The notes under the pieces are model-generated. The model made no database searches. It saw nothing but the letters and a program-made list of their open reading frames with translations, and had not been told where the DNA came from. The translations under genes were made by a program, and so were the position numbers. DNA of 64,000 bases from Ustilaginoidea virens (taxonomy: Eukaryota > Ascomycota > Sordariomycetes > Hypocreales > Clavicipitaceae): assembly GCF_000687475.1 (NCBI RefSeq), contig NC_057319.1, forward strand, positions 248,001 to 312,000. The letters run 5' to 3'. This document shows, one piece after another, positions 46,150-56,711 of the stretch (positions are counted from its first letter, which is position 1; each line of letters starts with the position of its first letter).

Positions 46150-46658
46150 CTACGTAGCCTCGTTCATTTGCTTCATTTTCATGCGCACGAGACTGGGCTT
46201 GGGACAGCTCGGGCTGGCGGCGTCGTCCCCGCGCTCCTGGTAAAAGGCTTCGCAGCACTGGTACAGCGCCTTGATGACATGCTGGCATTTGGCATCGTCG
46301 TAGTTGCTCCGCGTCAAGCAGTCTGAAGCGATGGCTTGTGTTAGATGGGGGCATGCCCATGTCCGCGCAACTAGGTGCTCCGTAGTCGAACCTACCTTGA
46401 ATAGCACACTGGCGGTTTACCACGTGGTCAGCATGTCTGGCGCAACGCAACGTGGAGAGGTTCCGGGTTCTGTGCCACAACATTACTCACCGCGCGAGGA
46501 TAGCAAGGCGGGTTCGCGGCAACATCGTCTTTCAGCGAGCCCTGGACGCCCAGATCAGCCCAAGTCGTGGGGTTTGGGGGTTTGGGGGGTGTTGGGGGGT
46601 GTTGGGGGGTGTTGGGGCGGAGAAACGCCAGGCATCAACTACTTTGGGCACCTACCAT
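46150..46658 (-). CDS. CMC4: Twin CX9C mitochondrial intermembrane-space protein Cmc4
   Basis: Small coiled-coil-helix-coiled-coil-helix protein imported and oxidised by the Mia40 pathway. Exons 46658-46656, 46541-46491, 46408-46396 and 46322-46150 give 79 residues: MGSLKDDVAANPPCYPRACA then IQDCLTRSNYDDAKC and so on. Twin CX9C pairs are C14/C24 and C35/C45, with extra cysteines C19, C46 and C62, as in Cmc4. The proposed first coding exon is the ATG alone, directly followed by the GTAGGT donor; exon 3 is a 13-nt micro-exon encoding CAIQ. Both are needed for the conserved PPCYPRACAIQDCL block. Intron 1 contains a G-rich repeat. Head-to-head with SMT3, about 570 bp apart. Confidence 0.87.
46570..46617. 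repeat. G-rich (GTTGGGGG) repeat in CMC4 intron 1
   Basis: Repeated TTGGGGGG/GTGTTGGGG units on the plus strand (C-rich in the CMC4 transcript). Several G5-G6 runs spaced 3-5 bases apart could form a G-quadruplex in the DNA plus strand. Confidence 0.8.
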
Positions 46659-47230
46659 GATTTCTGGAGACGCGCAGGTAGGCCGAGATGGTTGTCTGGA
46701 TGCTGGTTAGGGACAGACTCGGCAGAGCGCGACCAAAATCACCTCGACGTTTGTCAATTTTGACATTCACCAGACATTCACATTCACATTCACATTCGCC
46801 AAGCCAGACCTATGTTCGCCTCCCAAGTGCCCCGACCCCACCCCACCCCACCCCACTGTTTATTAGTGCATCGCACCACTGACGTGCGGCCTGTCTCGCC
46901 ACCCCAGATCCAACCCACTGCCAGCACGAGTTGACCCAGACTCAGACTGCCTGCAGCAGGGGACAAGCGGCGCCCAGCATAATCGATACATTAGGTACGC
47001 AGCCTGAGCCTGGCTTTCTTCCTCATCAACTTCCGACCACGCAAACGCCGCCTTTTTCCCTCTTCTTTCCAATTACCACGCCTCAAGCTATTTCCTTTCC
47101 CTTTGCCGCTTCCTCTGCCATTCTACACGCCCCAAAGGAGGCAAACCAAAAAAAAAAAAAAAAAAAAGGACCCAAAAAGAAAACCCATCTCGCGCCCGCG
47201 CCCGCGCTCGCGCCTTTCCCCTTCGCAAAC
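46659..47230. other. Divergent promoter region between CMC4 and SMT3
   Basis: Contains ATTCAC repeats (46766-46800), CCCCA repeats (46835-46857) and an A21 run about 65 bp upstream of the SMT3 ATG, probably in its 5' UTR. No gene seen. Confidence 0.6.
47147..47167. repeat. A20-21 tract upstream of SMT3
   Basis: Poly(A) run in the probable SMT3 5' UTR or core promoter. Confidence 0.85.
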
Positions 47231-47839
47231 ATGAACAACGAAGACGGCCGCAACTCCCAGGAGCGAAACGAAGCACCTACCAACTCGGAACACCTGAACA
47301 TAAAAGTGACCGACAACAACAATGAGGTCTTCTTCAAGATCAAGCGCAGCACCAAGCTGGAGAAGCTGATGAACGCCTTCTGCGAACGCCAGGGCAAGTC
47401 GAGCAACTCTGTGCGTTTCTTGTTCGACGGCACGCGCGTGCAACCTACCGATACGCCTGACGCGGTAAGTCTGCGAGGAGAAGAAAGCGTGAAGCCAACC
47501 TTGCGCTTTGGCCCAGCAGTGCTGCTTCTGTTTCTCCCTCTTCCGTGTACCTTTTTCCTTGGGGGAAAAAAGAAAAAAAAAGAAAAAAAAAACATTGTCA
47601 CCGAGGAGGACGTCAAGTCTTGCCGCGGGCAACGTATTCTTCTTTTATTTTCTCTTTTTTTTCTCTCTCTCTCTGTTTCTCTCTTCATCTTCATCATCAT
47701 CTTCTTCTTCTTGGTTATTTATGGAGAATGCGACAGCAAGGCATTCAGGCGCTGACTATTCTTTCCCCCTCACCAGCTGGAAATGGCCGATGGCGACACC
47801 CTGGAAGTCCACCAAGAGCAGGTTGGGGGCGGTTGTTGA
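47231..47839 (+). CDS. SMT3: SUMO (ubiquitin-like modifier Smt3)
   Basis: Small ubiquitin-like modifier conjugated to lysines of mainly nuclear proteins. Exons 47231-47464 and 47777-47839 give 98 residues. A flexible N-terminal tail (MNNEDGRNSQERNEAPTNSE) precedes the ubiquitin fold: HLNIKVTDNNNEVFFKIKRS, TKLEKLMNAFCERQGKSSNS, VRFLFDGTRVQPTDTPDALE and MADGDTLEVHQEQVGGGC. The precursor must be trimmed by a Ulp-type protease to expose the di-glycine; here three glycines and a cysteine end the chain, so the exact cut leaves a one- or two-residue tail. The intron has canonical GTAAGT...CACCAG borders. Divergent from CMC4. Confidence 0.97.
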
Positions 47840-48386
47840 ACGAATCGGACGGCGGATACGCATCAGACCTACGCTTGGTGCTTGGAGCTTAGATTTGGAG
47901 GCAGGCGTTAGGCACTCTCTTAAAGGAAGACGATAAGCGGTCCCGTTCATTTGCAGTATTAAACGAGCAAAAATCACGTCTTTCTTGGTTTTGTATTTTG
48001 CTTAAAAGGAAAGCCCCGGGCGGGGGGGAATGGAGGAGGGTGGGGGTTATGGACGTAATCTCAACAGGAATTTTCAACCATGGTTTCAACCGCAAAGACG
48101 AGTTGACGAGGTCAACATTGTTCGCCCCGAGTCCTCGTAATCGCATCGACATTATGCCGTGACAAGTAGCATCACAAGCTCCCATCACTTTCCTGAAACA
48201 CCCAGCTGAACCAGTCGGCGCAAAGCAGATCCATGACAAAACACACACCCTATGCCCAGAAACGGAGCCCCCTTCCCCTTCCTCCTTGCTTTCCCTCAAC
48301 AACCTGTGCGAAAACAAAACAGAACGGAAAGACGCCGCCTGAATCACCATGGCTGTTTGGGTCGCGTCGCAGGTATTCGACACGCC
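47840..48386. other. Convergent 3' region between SMT3 and the LIM gene
   Basis: Untranslated and terminator sequence; contains [21 protein letters not shown] G-rich patches at 48015-48045. No gene seen. Confidence 0.55.
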
Positions 48387-50853
48387 TCATGCTTTGAGAT
48401 CTCGTGTGCGACAATCTGTACAGAGCACCACCATCACACCCTTCACCTCCTTGGTAAAGATCTGGCCGTCAACAAAGCCTCCTTCGCATTCGGCGCAGCG
48501 AAAACAGTGTTCGTGCCACTCGCCGCCCAAGGCTCGGATGTATTGCCCAATGACGGCGATTTTGCACATTTTGCATTTCGGTGCTCTTCGCTCCGTTCGC
48601 CTTGTTTGGCACTTGATGCACCAAGCATAGCCGTCCTTCTCAATGTGAGTCGTGCCGTGCTCAAAGGGATCGCCGCACTCTGCGCAGAAAAAGTGCCCGT
48701 AGTGCCAGTGTTCCCCGAGTGCGACAATGTGCTCGCCAATGATGGGCGTCTTGCAATGCTTGCAGCGTGGAGCAAAAAGCTCGTGCCAGTCCAAATGGCA
48801 ATAGAAGCGCAGTCGCTCATCTCCGTCCTCCTCCATGGTCATGCCTGGCAAATCCTCCAGCATCTCCCCTGCGGCTCGGCGCCGGATTCGCTCGAGTCGA
48901 GCTGTACGCATCAGGTCCGGTTCAGGGCTGATTTCCATGGCTTCCAAACTCGTTCCGCAGGAAAAGCAACTGAAGCATTGAGGGTGGAAACGCTCCTGGG
49001 TGCCTCTCAAGGCGACGAACCTGCCTTCGATGGGGAAACCACACTCGTGACATGTCGCTGTTGGCCTGCCCAAGCTGCCGGCAGCTGGAGACCAGTGCTG
49101 CCTCCGCGACGTTTGAACTCCACCTTGCTGATTCGTCGAGGATGCCGGACTAGGTAGAGGCCGCGAACTGCCCGTCGGCTTGGCACCTGATGCTGAAACG
49201 GCCGACGTATCCTTTGCTGGTGCTGCTGCGCCCTTGTTTAAACTGATTGTGGGCATGCTGACCGTGGGGATGTTTTTGTCGCTCGGGGCATCATCCGATC
49301 CAGCTACTGAGATGGAGGGAACACTCGCAGATGGCGTCGATCGAGCCCGTGGCGGGTCGACCTCCGTAACATTGATACAAGGGACAGCCACAGGCTCGGG
49401 CGGTTGGTGCCGCGACTGCTCTTGGGTTTTGAACGACGTCGTTTTGGAAGGCCGATCTGGGCTGCTATCAGTGGTCTCCTCCGGTGCTTTCCAGTTCGTG
49501 TCAAAGCTTACAATCGGCCGTCCGGGGCGGTCGCTGACGGCGGTTGGTTCCGGCAGCTTGCAGCTTCTGTCTTTTAGTTTTCGACTTGTCGCAGCTCTGA
49601 TGTCGTCACTGCGAATCTCGATGCCGTTTTTGCGCTCCAGCTCAGCTTCTTGCCTCACGCTTGGGTGCTGGCTATTGGTCGTATAGTGTGGGTTGCGAGA
49701 CTGCGAGGGCGGATTGTGATGAATCTCGAAGCGATTCAAAGGCTTTCCAGGCAAGCCATTATTGCAGTCGATTGGTAGAGCGGGACTTTGGTTAAGCGGA
49801 TTTTGAGGCTTGCTGCTCAGTTTGTCTGGGGAGGCCCTGCCTCCGGGCAAAGACTCGATGCTTGCCGCGGCTTCGGGCTCCTCCCAGATCTGGTCAGCAG
49901 AGAATGGACGTTGCGTCTCCCCGCTGATGTTCCTCCTTAAACTGCTGTGAAGCCGATGATGAGGCGCGTTTCCGACATTACCGTAAGGCTTGGACTTCCT
50001 GCTGGGCCGCGTGGTGATCCTTGCAGTTTCACAAGATTCTCGATTGCCGGGCAGCGACCCAGAGCTGTCTGTGGAGCTGCCAGACACGGATCGGGATGCA
50101 GGATCGCGACGTAGTCCGCTAGGAGCAATGCCATCACCATATTTGCCACTGCTTGCAGTACGGGCGTGCGCGTAACTATTCTTTCTAAGGTGAGGTCGGT
50201 AGCGATACGGCCCGCCTGGCTGTGGTGGTTTGTAACCGTTTTGGTGTTGCCAGACCAACTCTGCAGCCTCATCGAGCGCAGCGTTGTAGATTCTAGACTC
50301 CTCCTCTCCGGAAGCATGCTCGTTGGAGCCCCGAATGTCCATGTCGTCCATAGCGTCACGCAGAGAACAAGCCTCTTCTTTTTCCATCCATCTCTGACCA
50401 CGCTCGATATACGTTGCGGTAGGGACCACTTCTGATGGTTTAAGAGGCGTGGACGGCGTGTTGGGATAATAGTCCCGTCCACGGGCGCTGACTACGGAGA
50501 AGCGGGACGAGGCGCTTCCAGCACCGACGCTTTGGGCCTTTGAAGACACTTGCGGTTGGATTTTGTGACTTTCGGGCTGTGGCAGTACATCTGTGCTGTA
50601 CCGACTGAGGCTCGCACGAGAAGTTGGGGTCGAGCGACCACCTACTGACGGCAACGGGCGGGCGCCGCCTGGGCGAGTGGTGCGATTGGAGCGCAAATCC
50701 GAGAGGTAGTTGGCTGCGGATGCAACAAAGGTTAGCTAGCGCGGAGAAACGTACGGGCTGGCTTTTTTCCATACCAAACTGATCATTTGACATGTAGGTC
50801 GGTGCCGGCGGCGTCACCTTGCGCGGTTTGGCCTCGGTGGATCTTCTCATCAT
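48387..50853 (-). CDS. Three-LIM-domain paxillin-like protein (Pxl1 family)
   Basis: Likely actin/Rho-GTPase-associated adaptor at sites of polarised growth or septation, by analogy with fungal Pxl1 proteins. Exons 50853-50775 and 50713-48387 give 801 residues. The start MMRRSTEAKPRKVTPPAPTY leads into MSNDQFANYLSDLRSNRTTR, a conserved fungal N-terminal block. Residues about 50-570 are Ser/Pro-rich and disordered. The C-terminus has three LIM zinc-finger domains: CHECGFPIEGRFVALRG... (about 580-672, with a long insert between its two fingers), CKHCKTPIIGEHIVALGEHW... (about 677-735) and CKMCKIAVIGQYIRALGGEW... (about 740-797). The zinc-binding Cys/His spacing is visible in all three. The first LIM has the fungal-type insertion of about 40 residues. 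Confidence 0.88.
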
Positions 50854-51342
50854 GGGAAATCCGGGCGGCTATTGACGGCAATCCAGGAACGAGATAGACT
50901 CACTGGATCATCAAGATGATGGACCAAGGTGAAGTACGGGTTGAGACCGGGGTGAGAGGGGGGTGAGATGGGTTGACATTTGGGTTCTTGGATTGGGCAT
51001 AAATAACCAGCGGCTTGTACTCCGTAGTGCGACTTTGGTTTTGTACGTTAGATTAACGTTGGACGCGGTCAATAGTTTGGTTAACTGGGCAACGGGCGCC
51101 ACCTTGCCACCTGAGCGAAGAAGGAGTGACCAGGCTGATTAATCATCCATCCTACGTTCCAGTGTGGCAAGTGGGAGGGCTTTTCGGCCTTTGTACTCCG
51201 TACCTATGTATCAATAGGATACTTCCTCCTCACTGTGTATTTTTTTATTGTTTTTTATTGGTTTTTTTTGTCAAGTAATGAAACAAGTTTCACAACCTAA
51301 TGTACATGGCCCGGACAAGAGGATCTTTGTCAAGCTTCGACC
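50854..51342. other. Intergenic region between the LIM gene and COX19
   Basis: LIM gene promoter and COX19 3' region. Contains TACTCCGTA motifs at 51016-51025 and 51193-51203 and T-rich blocks (51238-51270). No gene seen. Confidence 0.55.
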
Positions 51343-51957
51343 CTACCATCGAAGCTCTCCCTTGACACCCTTCTCTCCTTCCAGTTGAGGCTTTGCCTGC
51401 CCCGCCGGTTCGGGATTAGCAGCCTCAGCGAACCCAAGGTTTTTCAGCTCATCCCTCGCCATCAGGTTTCTAACAAAAAGTCGTGTTGGTCTCAGGAGGA
51501 TAGATGGAGTTTTTATTTTTTTTTTTCATTTCTTATTTTTTTCATGGACACTCACCGATCCATTCTGCAGGTCAAGTAGGCCTTGGCGATGTTCCTGCAT
51601 TCATCATCGTTGCGCCCGCGAACCCCCTTCAGGCAAGCAAGATACTTGGTCATGACGTGCCTGCACTCGCCTAGTTGCTCTGATTAGACCGTTGCTTGTC
51701 TTTGAGCTTGGCTTTGGATTGTGCGAGCGCAGCAAGATCCCTTGAGGTGATTCAAGTGAACGTACCATCGTGGTCCAACGGGAAGCTCCCTCGTTGCGGG
51801 CTAGGTTGGCGAGCAAGGTCAGCTTCTCTGCTTGGTCCTTCACTTGAAGATGTCTAGTCTGTTTATTGGTGGTGCCCACGATGTTACGGGTTAAAGAACC
51901 GACTTACGGTGTGGGCCTCGTTGACGGTAGCTTCCCGGGGCTGCCGAATGTGCTCAT
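51343..51957 (-). CDS. COX19: Cytochrome c oxidase assembly protein Cox19 (twin CX9C)
   Basis: Copper-linked intermembrane-space factor needed for cytochrome c oxidase assembly. Exons 51957-51908, 51800-51766, 51670-51556 and 51469-51343 give 108 residues. The N-terminus MSTFGSPGKLPSTRPTPPQR plus GSFPLDHDGEC is diagnostic. Twin CX9C pairs are C31/C41 (HVMTKYLAC) and C53/C63 (RNIAKAYLTC), followed by RMDRNLMARDELKNLGF and a short Pro/Glu-rich tail. All introns have GT...AG borders; exon 2 is only 35 nt. Four cysteines are as expected for Mia40 substrates. Same strand as the LIM gene and ABZ2, not an operon. Confidence 0.92.
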
Positions 51958-52241
51958 GACCGGATAGCAGCGCCTACCTCGAGTGAAGGTCAGGTAGTTC
52001 CAGTCGCTTCGTCGTCGTTTGATCAAGCGTATCGGCGCAACACGGTTCATCAAAGGGAACGAAGGTTGTCTGTCTGGTGGCGCAAGGAAAATGTGGTCCG
52101 GGGGCTCTACGGCAGTGGCATGGCCTGAGGAAGCACCAACCAAGTACTAGACCACATGCAGCCTCCACTAACAATCGATCAAACCTGCAGGAGGTCATAT
52201 TGGCGGGAAATTTTACAACTGTTTACTACCCAAGTGCCAGC

Positions 52242-52314
<73 letters not shown>

Positions 52315-52377
52315 TGCAGTCGAATGTTCACCAGAGTGCAAGAGATTGACTAATTACGCCGGTCGCCGTCATGAATG
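51958..52377. other. Intergenic region with a giant poly(A) tract
   Basis: COX19 promoter and ABZ2 3' region; dominated by the A38-C-A31 tract at 52243-52312. The lysine-rich open frames over it are artefacts. Confidence 0.7.
52243..52312. repeat. A38-C-A31 tract
   Basis: Seventy bases of A broken by one C at 52281. On the ABZ2 strand it reads as T, about 65 bp after the stop codon. A retro-element tail is possible but I see no element body or target-site duplication next to it. Confidence 0.9.
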
Positions 52378-53299
52378 CTATGTATTCATCGCTGAGACCA
52401 TGGTCGTCCTCAGCCGTATCACACCAGCCCTGAAGCCGCGCACTCCGTTGCTAACATAACACTCCTCTCCATCGACAAGCTGATCAGCTCTGATGTCTTG
52501 TTCAACGGCAATACCGCTGGGGAGCAGAGTCAGCTGGTTGCAAACGCTGAGATGAGTCGCATTCGCAGCGAGGGCATACATACCGCCCCAATGCCCAACG
52601 CCTGGACGTGCCATCATTGCCACCGCTGCCACCATGTCTGTCGAATCCCGTCGATACCGGCGGAGTGATCCACCTTGCCCCTCGCCAGAAGTAAGGTGTC
52701 GTCGTGCTTCCTTCCATGATGGAGCCATCCTGCTCATTGACGACGAGGACTTCGGTGCTTTCCGCAGGATTGATGGAGCCAATTCCCGCCCTGGCCTGAG
52801 CATTGTCATACACGACACGATGGGTGGTCTTGAAGTGAGTAAACTCGGAGCGACATGACCCCTCGTCATCCACGATGACGGTGAGTCGAGGCGGGACCAG
52901 TGGCTGGTTCTGGCAGGGCGCGGTTCCCGGCGCAGGGAGGGATTCCGGAAACAAATTGCCGATGCCTGTGGTTGGAACGTCGAACTTTTGGAATGTGAAA
53001 TGGCCGTCTCTGCTGACGACAATGCGCAGCCGCCGCGGCGCAGTTTCCGAGCGACCGACCGCATCCTCGGCAGCTTGAGCCAGTTGACGCAGACCTCGCT
53101 CGCCTGACAGCTTGTCCACCACTGCGTCCCATTTCCAGTGGAGGGCGGCTCGTAGGAGGCGGTCTCGATGCAAGTCCATCATGTACAATGGCGACTCATT
53201 CTCGTAATTCCACCCAGCATGCGCGGCGCCCTGCGAACGGACCTGCTTCAGGTTGGCATCGTATCTCAAGGAAGTGAACAGAGAAAAGTCGATGGACAT
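52378..53299 (-). CDS. ABZ2: Class IV aminotransferase-fold, probable aminodeoxychorismate lyase
   Basis: PLP enzyme; the fungal family is 4-amino-4-deoxychorismate lyase, which releases p-aminobenzoate and pyruvate for folate synthesis. Exons 53299-52584 and 52516-52378 give 284 residues. Start FSLFTSLRYDANL and NYENESPLYMMDLHRDRLLR are typical. The PLP-lysine region is EFTHFKTTHRVVYDNAQARA (Lys in FKTT), followed by VLVVNEQDGSIMEGSTTTPY with the conserved Glu...Gly-Ser-Thr, and the C-terminal ECYVSNGVRGF. The exon join (cg|c = Arg) keeps RRWALGRGIAVEQDI continuous. Upstream sequence in the same frame starts only from TTG, so 53299 is the first ATG. Other class IV transaminases are the main alternative. 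Confidence 0.82.
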
Positions 53300-54583
53300 T
53301 TTTGCTTTGCGGGGCAATGGAGGGCTCCGCGAGAAGTCACGGAGCGGGCGTTGTTGTGTGAAGTTGCGCGAACCGGTTGGTTAAGCCGTGACTCAAGCAA
53401 TCATGGCATGGCGCTTTGACTAGGCTGCGGAGAAGGCTGCAAACAAACACCAGCCAGTGGTGAGTTATGTATTAAACGGATTGCCGAGCGTCTCAAAGTG
53501 GATTCCGCGTGCCAAACAGCGGCTTTGACAGCCAGCCCGGGTGTTTGTTCGTTCAGTCACCGTCCCAGGAGGATAGTCGGCCGTAGTAGATGTCGGGTCA
53601 ACGGACTCGCTCTTTTGCGGAGCCCGAGCTTGAGCATGCATACAAGTACTGTAGCAACTCGGCGGCTGCGACTCGCGAGCCAGGGCGCGTAGCAAAGGCG
53701 TAAGCTTTGAACTGGCTGCGTCCGCCTGCTCCAAAGCTATAAGCTTTTTGGGCCTTGGTGATGAAAAGCCATGACTTTGAGGCACTACCTTTATTGCTCT
53801 CGATGGAAAAGTCTCGTCGCCAATGCTCGACTCCGACTTCCGAGGCTTCCCTTTTTCATGAACCACGTGATCTGCAGTCGCCCAACGCAACCTTCCGGCC
53901 TGCCTGTTGCACGCGCAAACACGGAAACAGCAGGGACATGATGCATTTAGCAGCCAGGAAAGAAAAGAAAAAAACCAAACAGAAGGGAAAACATAGTACA
54001 CAACCGGAAAGGTATGCAGCCAGAGAGGGCGCATGGAGCACGCAAACGATGCTCTTGCTTGCAATCGCAGACGAAACTGGCACGGGTCAGGTCCTGGGTT
54101 ACTATTTAATAAGCCAAACAAAGGACAACCCCCCGTTGAAAAGACCGGCGGATGGAGCTTGGACTCTGGGGAGGCTGCCGGGAACCTACCAGACGTGTAG
54201 CCAGTACCTGGTCCCTCCCGCCGGCCTGCCTGCCTAGGTAGGTACCTAGGTAGGTAGGAGGTAGTACTAGTTCAATTGATTGATGTTATGTACGGAGTAC
54301 GGAGTACCTACGGCAACCCAGGCTAGGCGGTTCAACCGCTGGAGGTTTTGCGTCCTCCACCTGGTTCAAGGTCTCGGTCTGGTGCAGCTTTTTTTTTTCT
54401 GCGCGTGCCCAGCTCCAGCTCGTCGCTGCTCTTCCCCCCCAAAAGCTTTTAACAACTACCCCCATCTCGGCTTGCCGTTTGGTCATCGTACCATCCTCAA
54501 CGGCCTTCCCCTGCGACGACTTCTCTTTATCCATGTATTGACCTATACATCCTTCTTTTTGTAGCATCTCATACCATCAAGCC
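53300..54583. other. Divergent intergenic region between ABZ2 and TOM70
   Basis: Open frames on both strands here lack domains and splice support. Contains TACCTAGGTACCTAGGTAGG (about 54233-54256) and a doubled TACGGAGTACGGAGTAC (54290-54307). Probably promoters and the TOM70 5' UTR (pyrimidine-rich, 54380-54580). Confidence 0.55.
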
Positions 54584-56711
54584 ATGTCCAACCCCCTACC
54601 TTCAATGCCTCCTGGTAGGCCTACAGTCGTCCCCGTCGATGCGCCGTCATCAACATGGGATCGAATTACCTCTTGGGTCTCGGAAAACAAGGCTGTTGTT
54701 TATACCATTGCTGGCATTGCCGTCGTGGTCACCGGCGCTGGAGTCGTTTATTATCATTCCGAATCGGTACGTTTCGTTTCGCTTCGTGTCTGCCTCCTGC
54801 ATCACCCAAGATTTTCGAATTCCACCGTCTCGACCACGAGTCGCAGCTACCCTTCCAAGGCTTTATCCATCATGACAAGGGTTGACCGTTGAACGTCCAC
54901 AGAAACCCAAGCTAGACTCGTCTCCCAAGCTGAGCAAAAAAGAGAGAAGAAAGCGAAAAGAGGCTGAGCGCATGGCCGCTGAAACCAAGGAGTCTTCTCC
55001 GGCCGCGCCCCAGCCCAAGACCGTCGCTGTCGACAGCGAAGACGAGGTCCCCCAGATCGATCAAGACAACGTGCTGGGCCTGACGCCCGAGCGGCGCGAG
55101 CAGTATGCTGCCAAGCTCAAGCAAGCTGGTAACCGAGCCTACGGAGACAAGGCATACAACAAGGCCATTGGCCTCTACTCGCAGGCAATCCTGTGCAAGC
55201 CCGACCCTGTCTTCTACTCCAACCGAGCTGCCTGCTACAGTGCCATGAGCGAGTGGGACAAGGTCGTCGAGGACACCACGGCCGCCATCGCCATGGACGC
55301 CGAGTACGTCAAGGCCATCAACCGCCGAGCCACCGCCTACGAGCACCAGAAGAAATACTCCGAGGCTCTTCTTGACTTTACGGCGTCCTGCATCATCGAC
55401 AACTTCAAGAGCGAGTCCACGGCTCAGGCCGTTGAGCGACTCCTCAGGGTCTTTGCCGAGCACCGAGCCAAGGAGATGTTGGCTTCCCGACCGGCCAAGC
55501 TGCCCAGCCCCATCTTCGTCGGCAACTACCTCCAGAGCTTCCGGCAGAAGCCTCGCCCCGAGGGCCTCGAAGACTCGGCCGAGCTAGACGCCGGCACGGG
55601 CAAGGGACAACTGCAGCTCGGGCTGCAGTCCTTGGAGAAGAAGACGGGCGAGGGCTACGAGGAGGCTAGGCAAGCATTCGACAAGGCCCACGAGCTCGGC
55701 GACCTTGGCGAGTACGAGGCTCTGGCATACAACTTGCGCGGCACCATGCGAACTCTGCTCGGAAACCACGCCCAGGCCACCGAGGACTTTGACAGGAGCA
55801 TCGAGCTGGACCCCAGCATGATTCAGAGCTACATCAAGCGTGCCAGCATCAGCCTTGAGCTTGGCGAGCCTGCCAAGGCCGACGGCGAATTCGCGACGGC
55901 CCTGGAGCAGAACAAGGACGACCCCGACGTGTACTATCACCGTGCCCAAGCTAGCTTCATCAAAGGCGACCTCGCCGAGGCTCAGAAGGACTACCAGAAG
56001 TCAATCGACCTGGACAAGGACTTTATCTTTTCCCACATTCAGCTTGGAGTGACGCAGTACAAGATGGGTTCCATTGCATCGTCCATGGCCACGTTCCGGC
56101 GATGCATCAAGAACTTCCCCAAGGTCCCGGACGTGTACAACTACTACGGCGAACTTTTGCTAGACCAGGGCAACTTTGCCGAGGCCGTGGAAAAGTTTGA
56201 CACTGCGATGGAGATGGAGAAGCAGTCACAGCCAATGTCCATGAACGTCCTGCCCCTGATCAACAAGGCCCTGACTCTATTCCAATGGAAGCAAGACTTT
56301 AAGGAGGCCGAGGCGCTTTGCCAGAAGGCTCTGATCCGTAAGTAATCCATCCTTTGTGTGCGCAAGCAGGTTTCCCCACTTTGAGAGGGGAAGACGAAGA
56401 AAAGAAAAGAAAAGAAGAGAAAAGAAAAAGACAGAGAAGACCGCTTCTGATCATCTCTCACAGTCGATCCCGAATGCGACATTGCCGTCGCCACCATGGC
56501 CCAGCTCCTCCTGCAGCAGAACAAGGTCGTCGAAGCGCTCAAGTATTTCGAAAAGGCTGCAGAGCTTGCTCGCACAGAGGGAGAAATCGTCAACGCCCTC
56601 TCCTATGCCGAGGCCACCAGAACACAGCTGGAAGTTACCCAAAGGTATCCCAAGCTGGCAACCAAGCTAGCCAGTGGCGGCGGGCCTCCCGCCTTCGGCA
56701 TGGGCCGCTAA
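54584..56711 (+). CDS. TOM70: Mitochondrial import receptor Tom70
   Basis: Outer-membrane TPR receptor for carrier precursors delivered by Hsp70/Hsp90. Exons 54584-54766, 54903-56337 and 56464-56711 give 621 residues (yeast 617). A signal anchor at about residues 38-56 ([20 protein letters not shown]) follows a short Pro-rich tail. A charged linker ([19 protein letters not shown]) leads to TPR motifs: [100 protein letters not shown] and so on, ending with the [20 protein letters not shown] repeat and PPAFGMGR. The clamp-type first TPRs should bind chaperone EEVD tails. All introns are canonical. Confidence 0.95.

Noticed and set aside
46570..46617. Internal telomere-like repeat
   Set aside because: The unit is GTTGGGGG, not TTAGGG, and it sits in an intron between two ordinary genes.
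53465..54121. 218-codon minus-strand open frame between ABZ2 and TOM70
   Set aside because: No recognisable domain, mixed composition and overlaps promoter motifs; coding support is too weak.
54320..54385. GGTTCAACCGC and GGTTCAAGG, resembling tRNA B-boxes
   Set aside because: No matching A-box or cloverleaf around them; lies in the TOM70 promoter.
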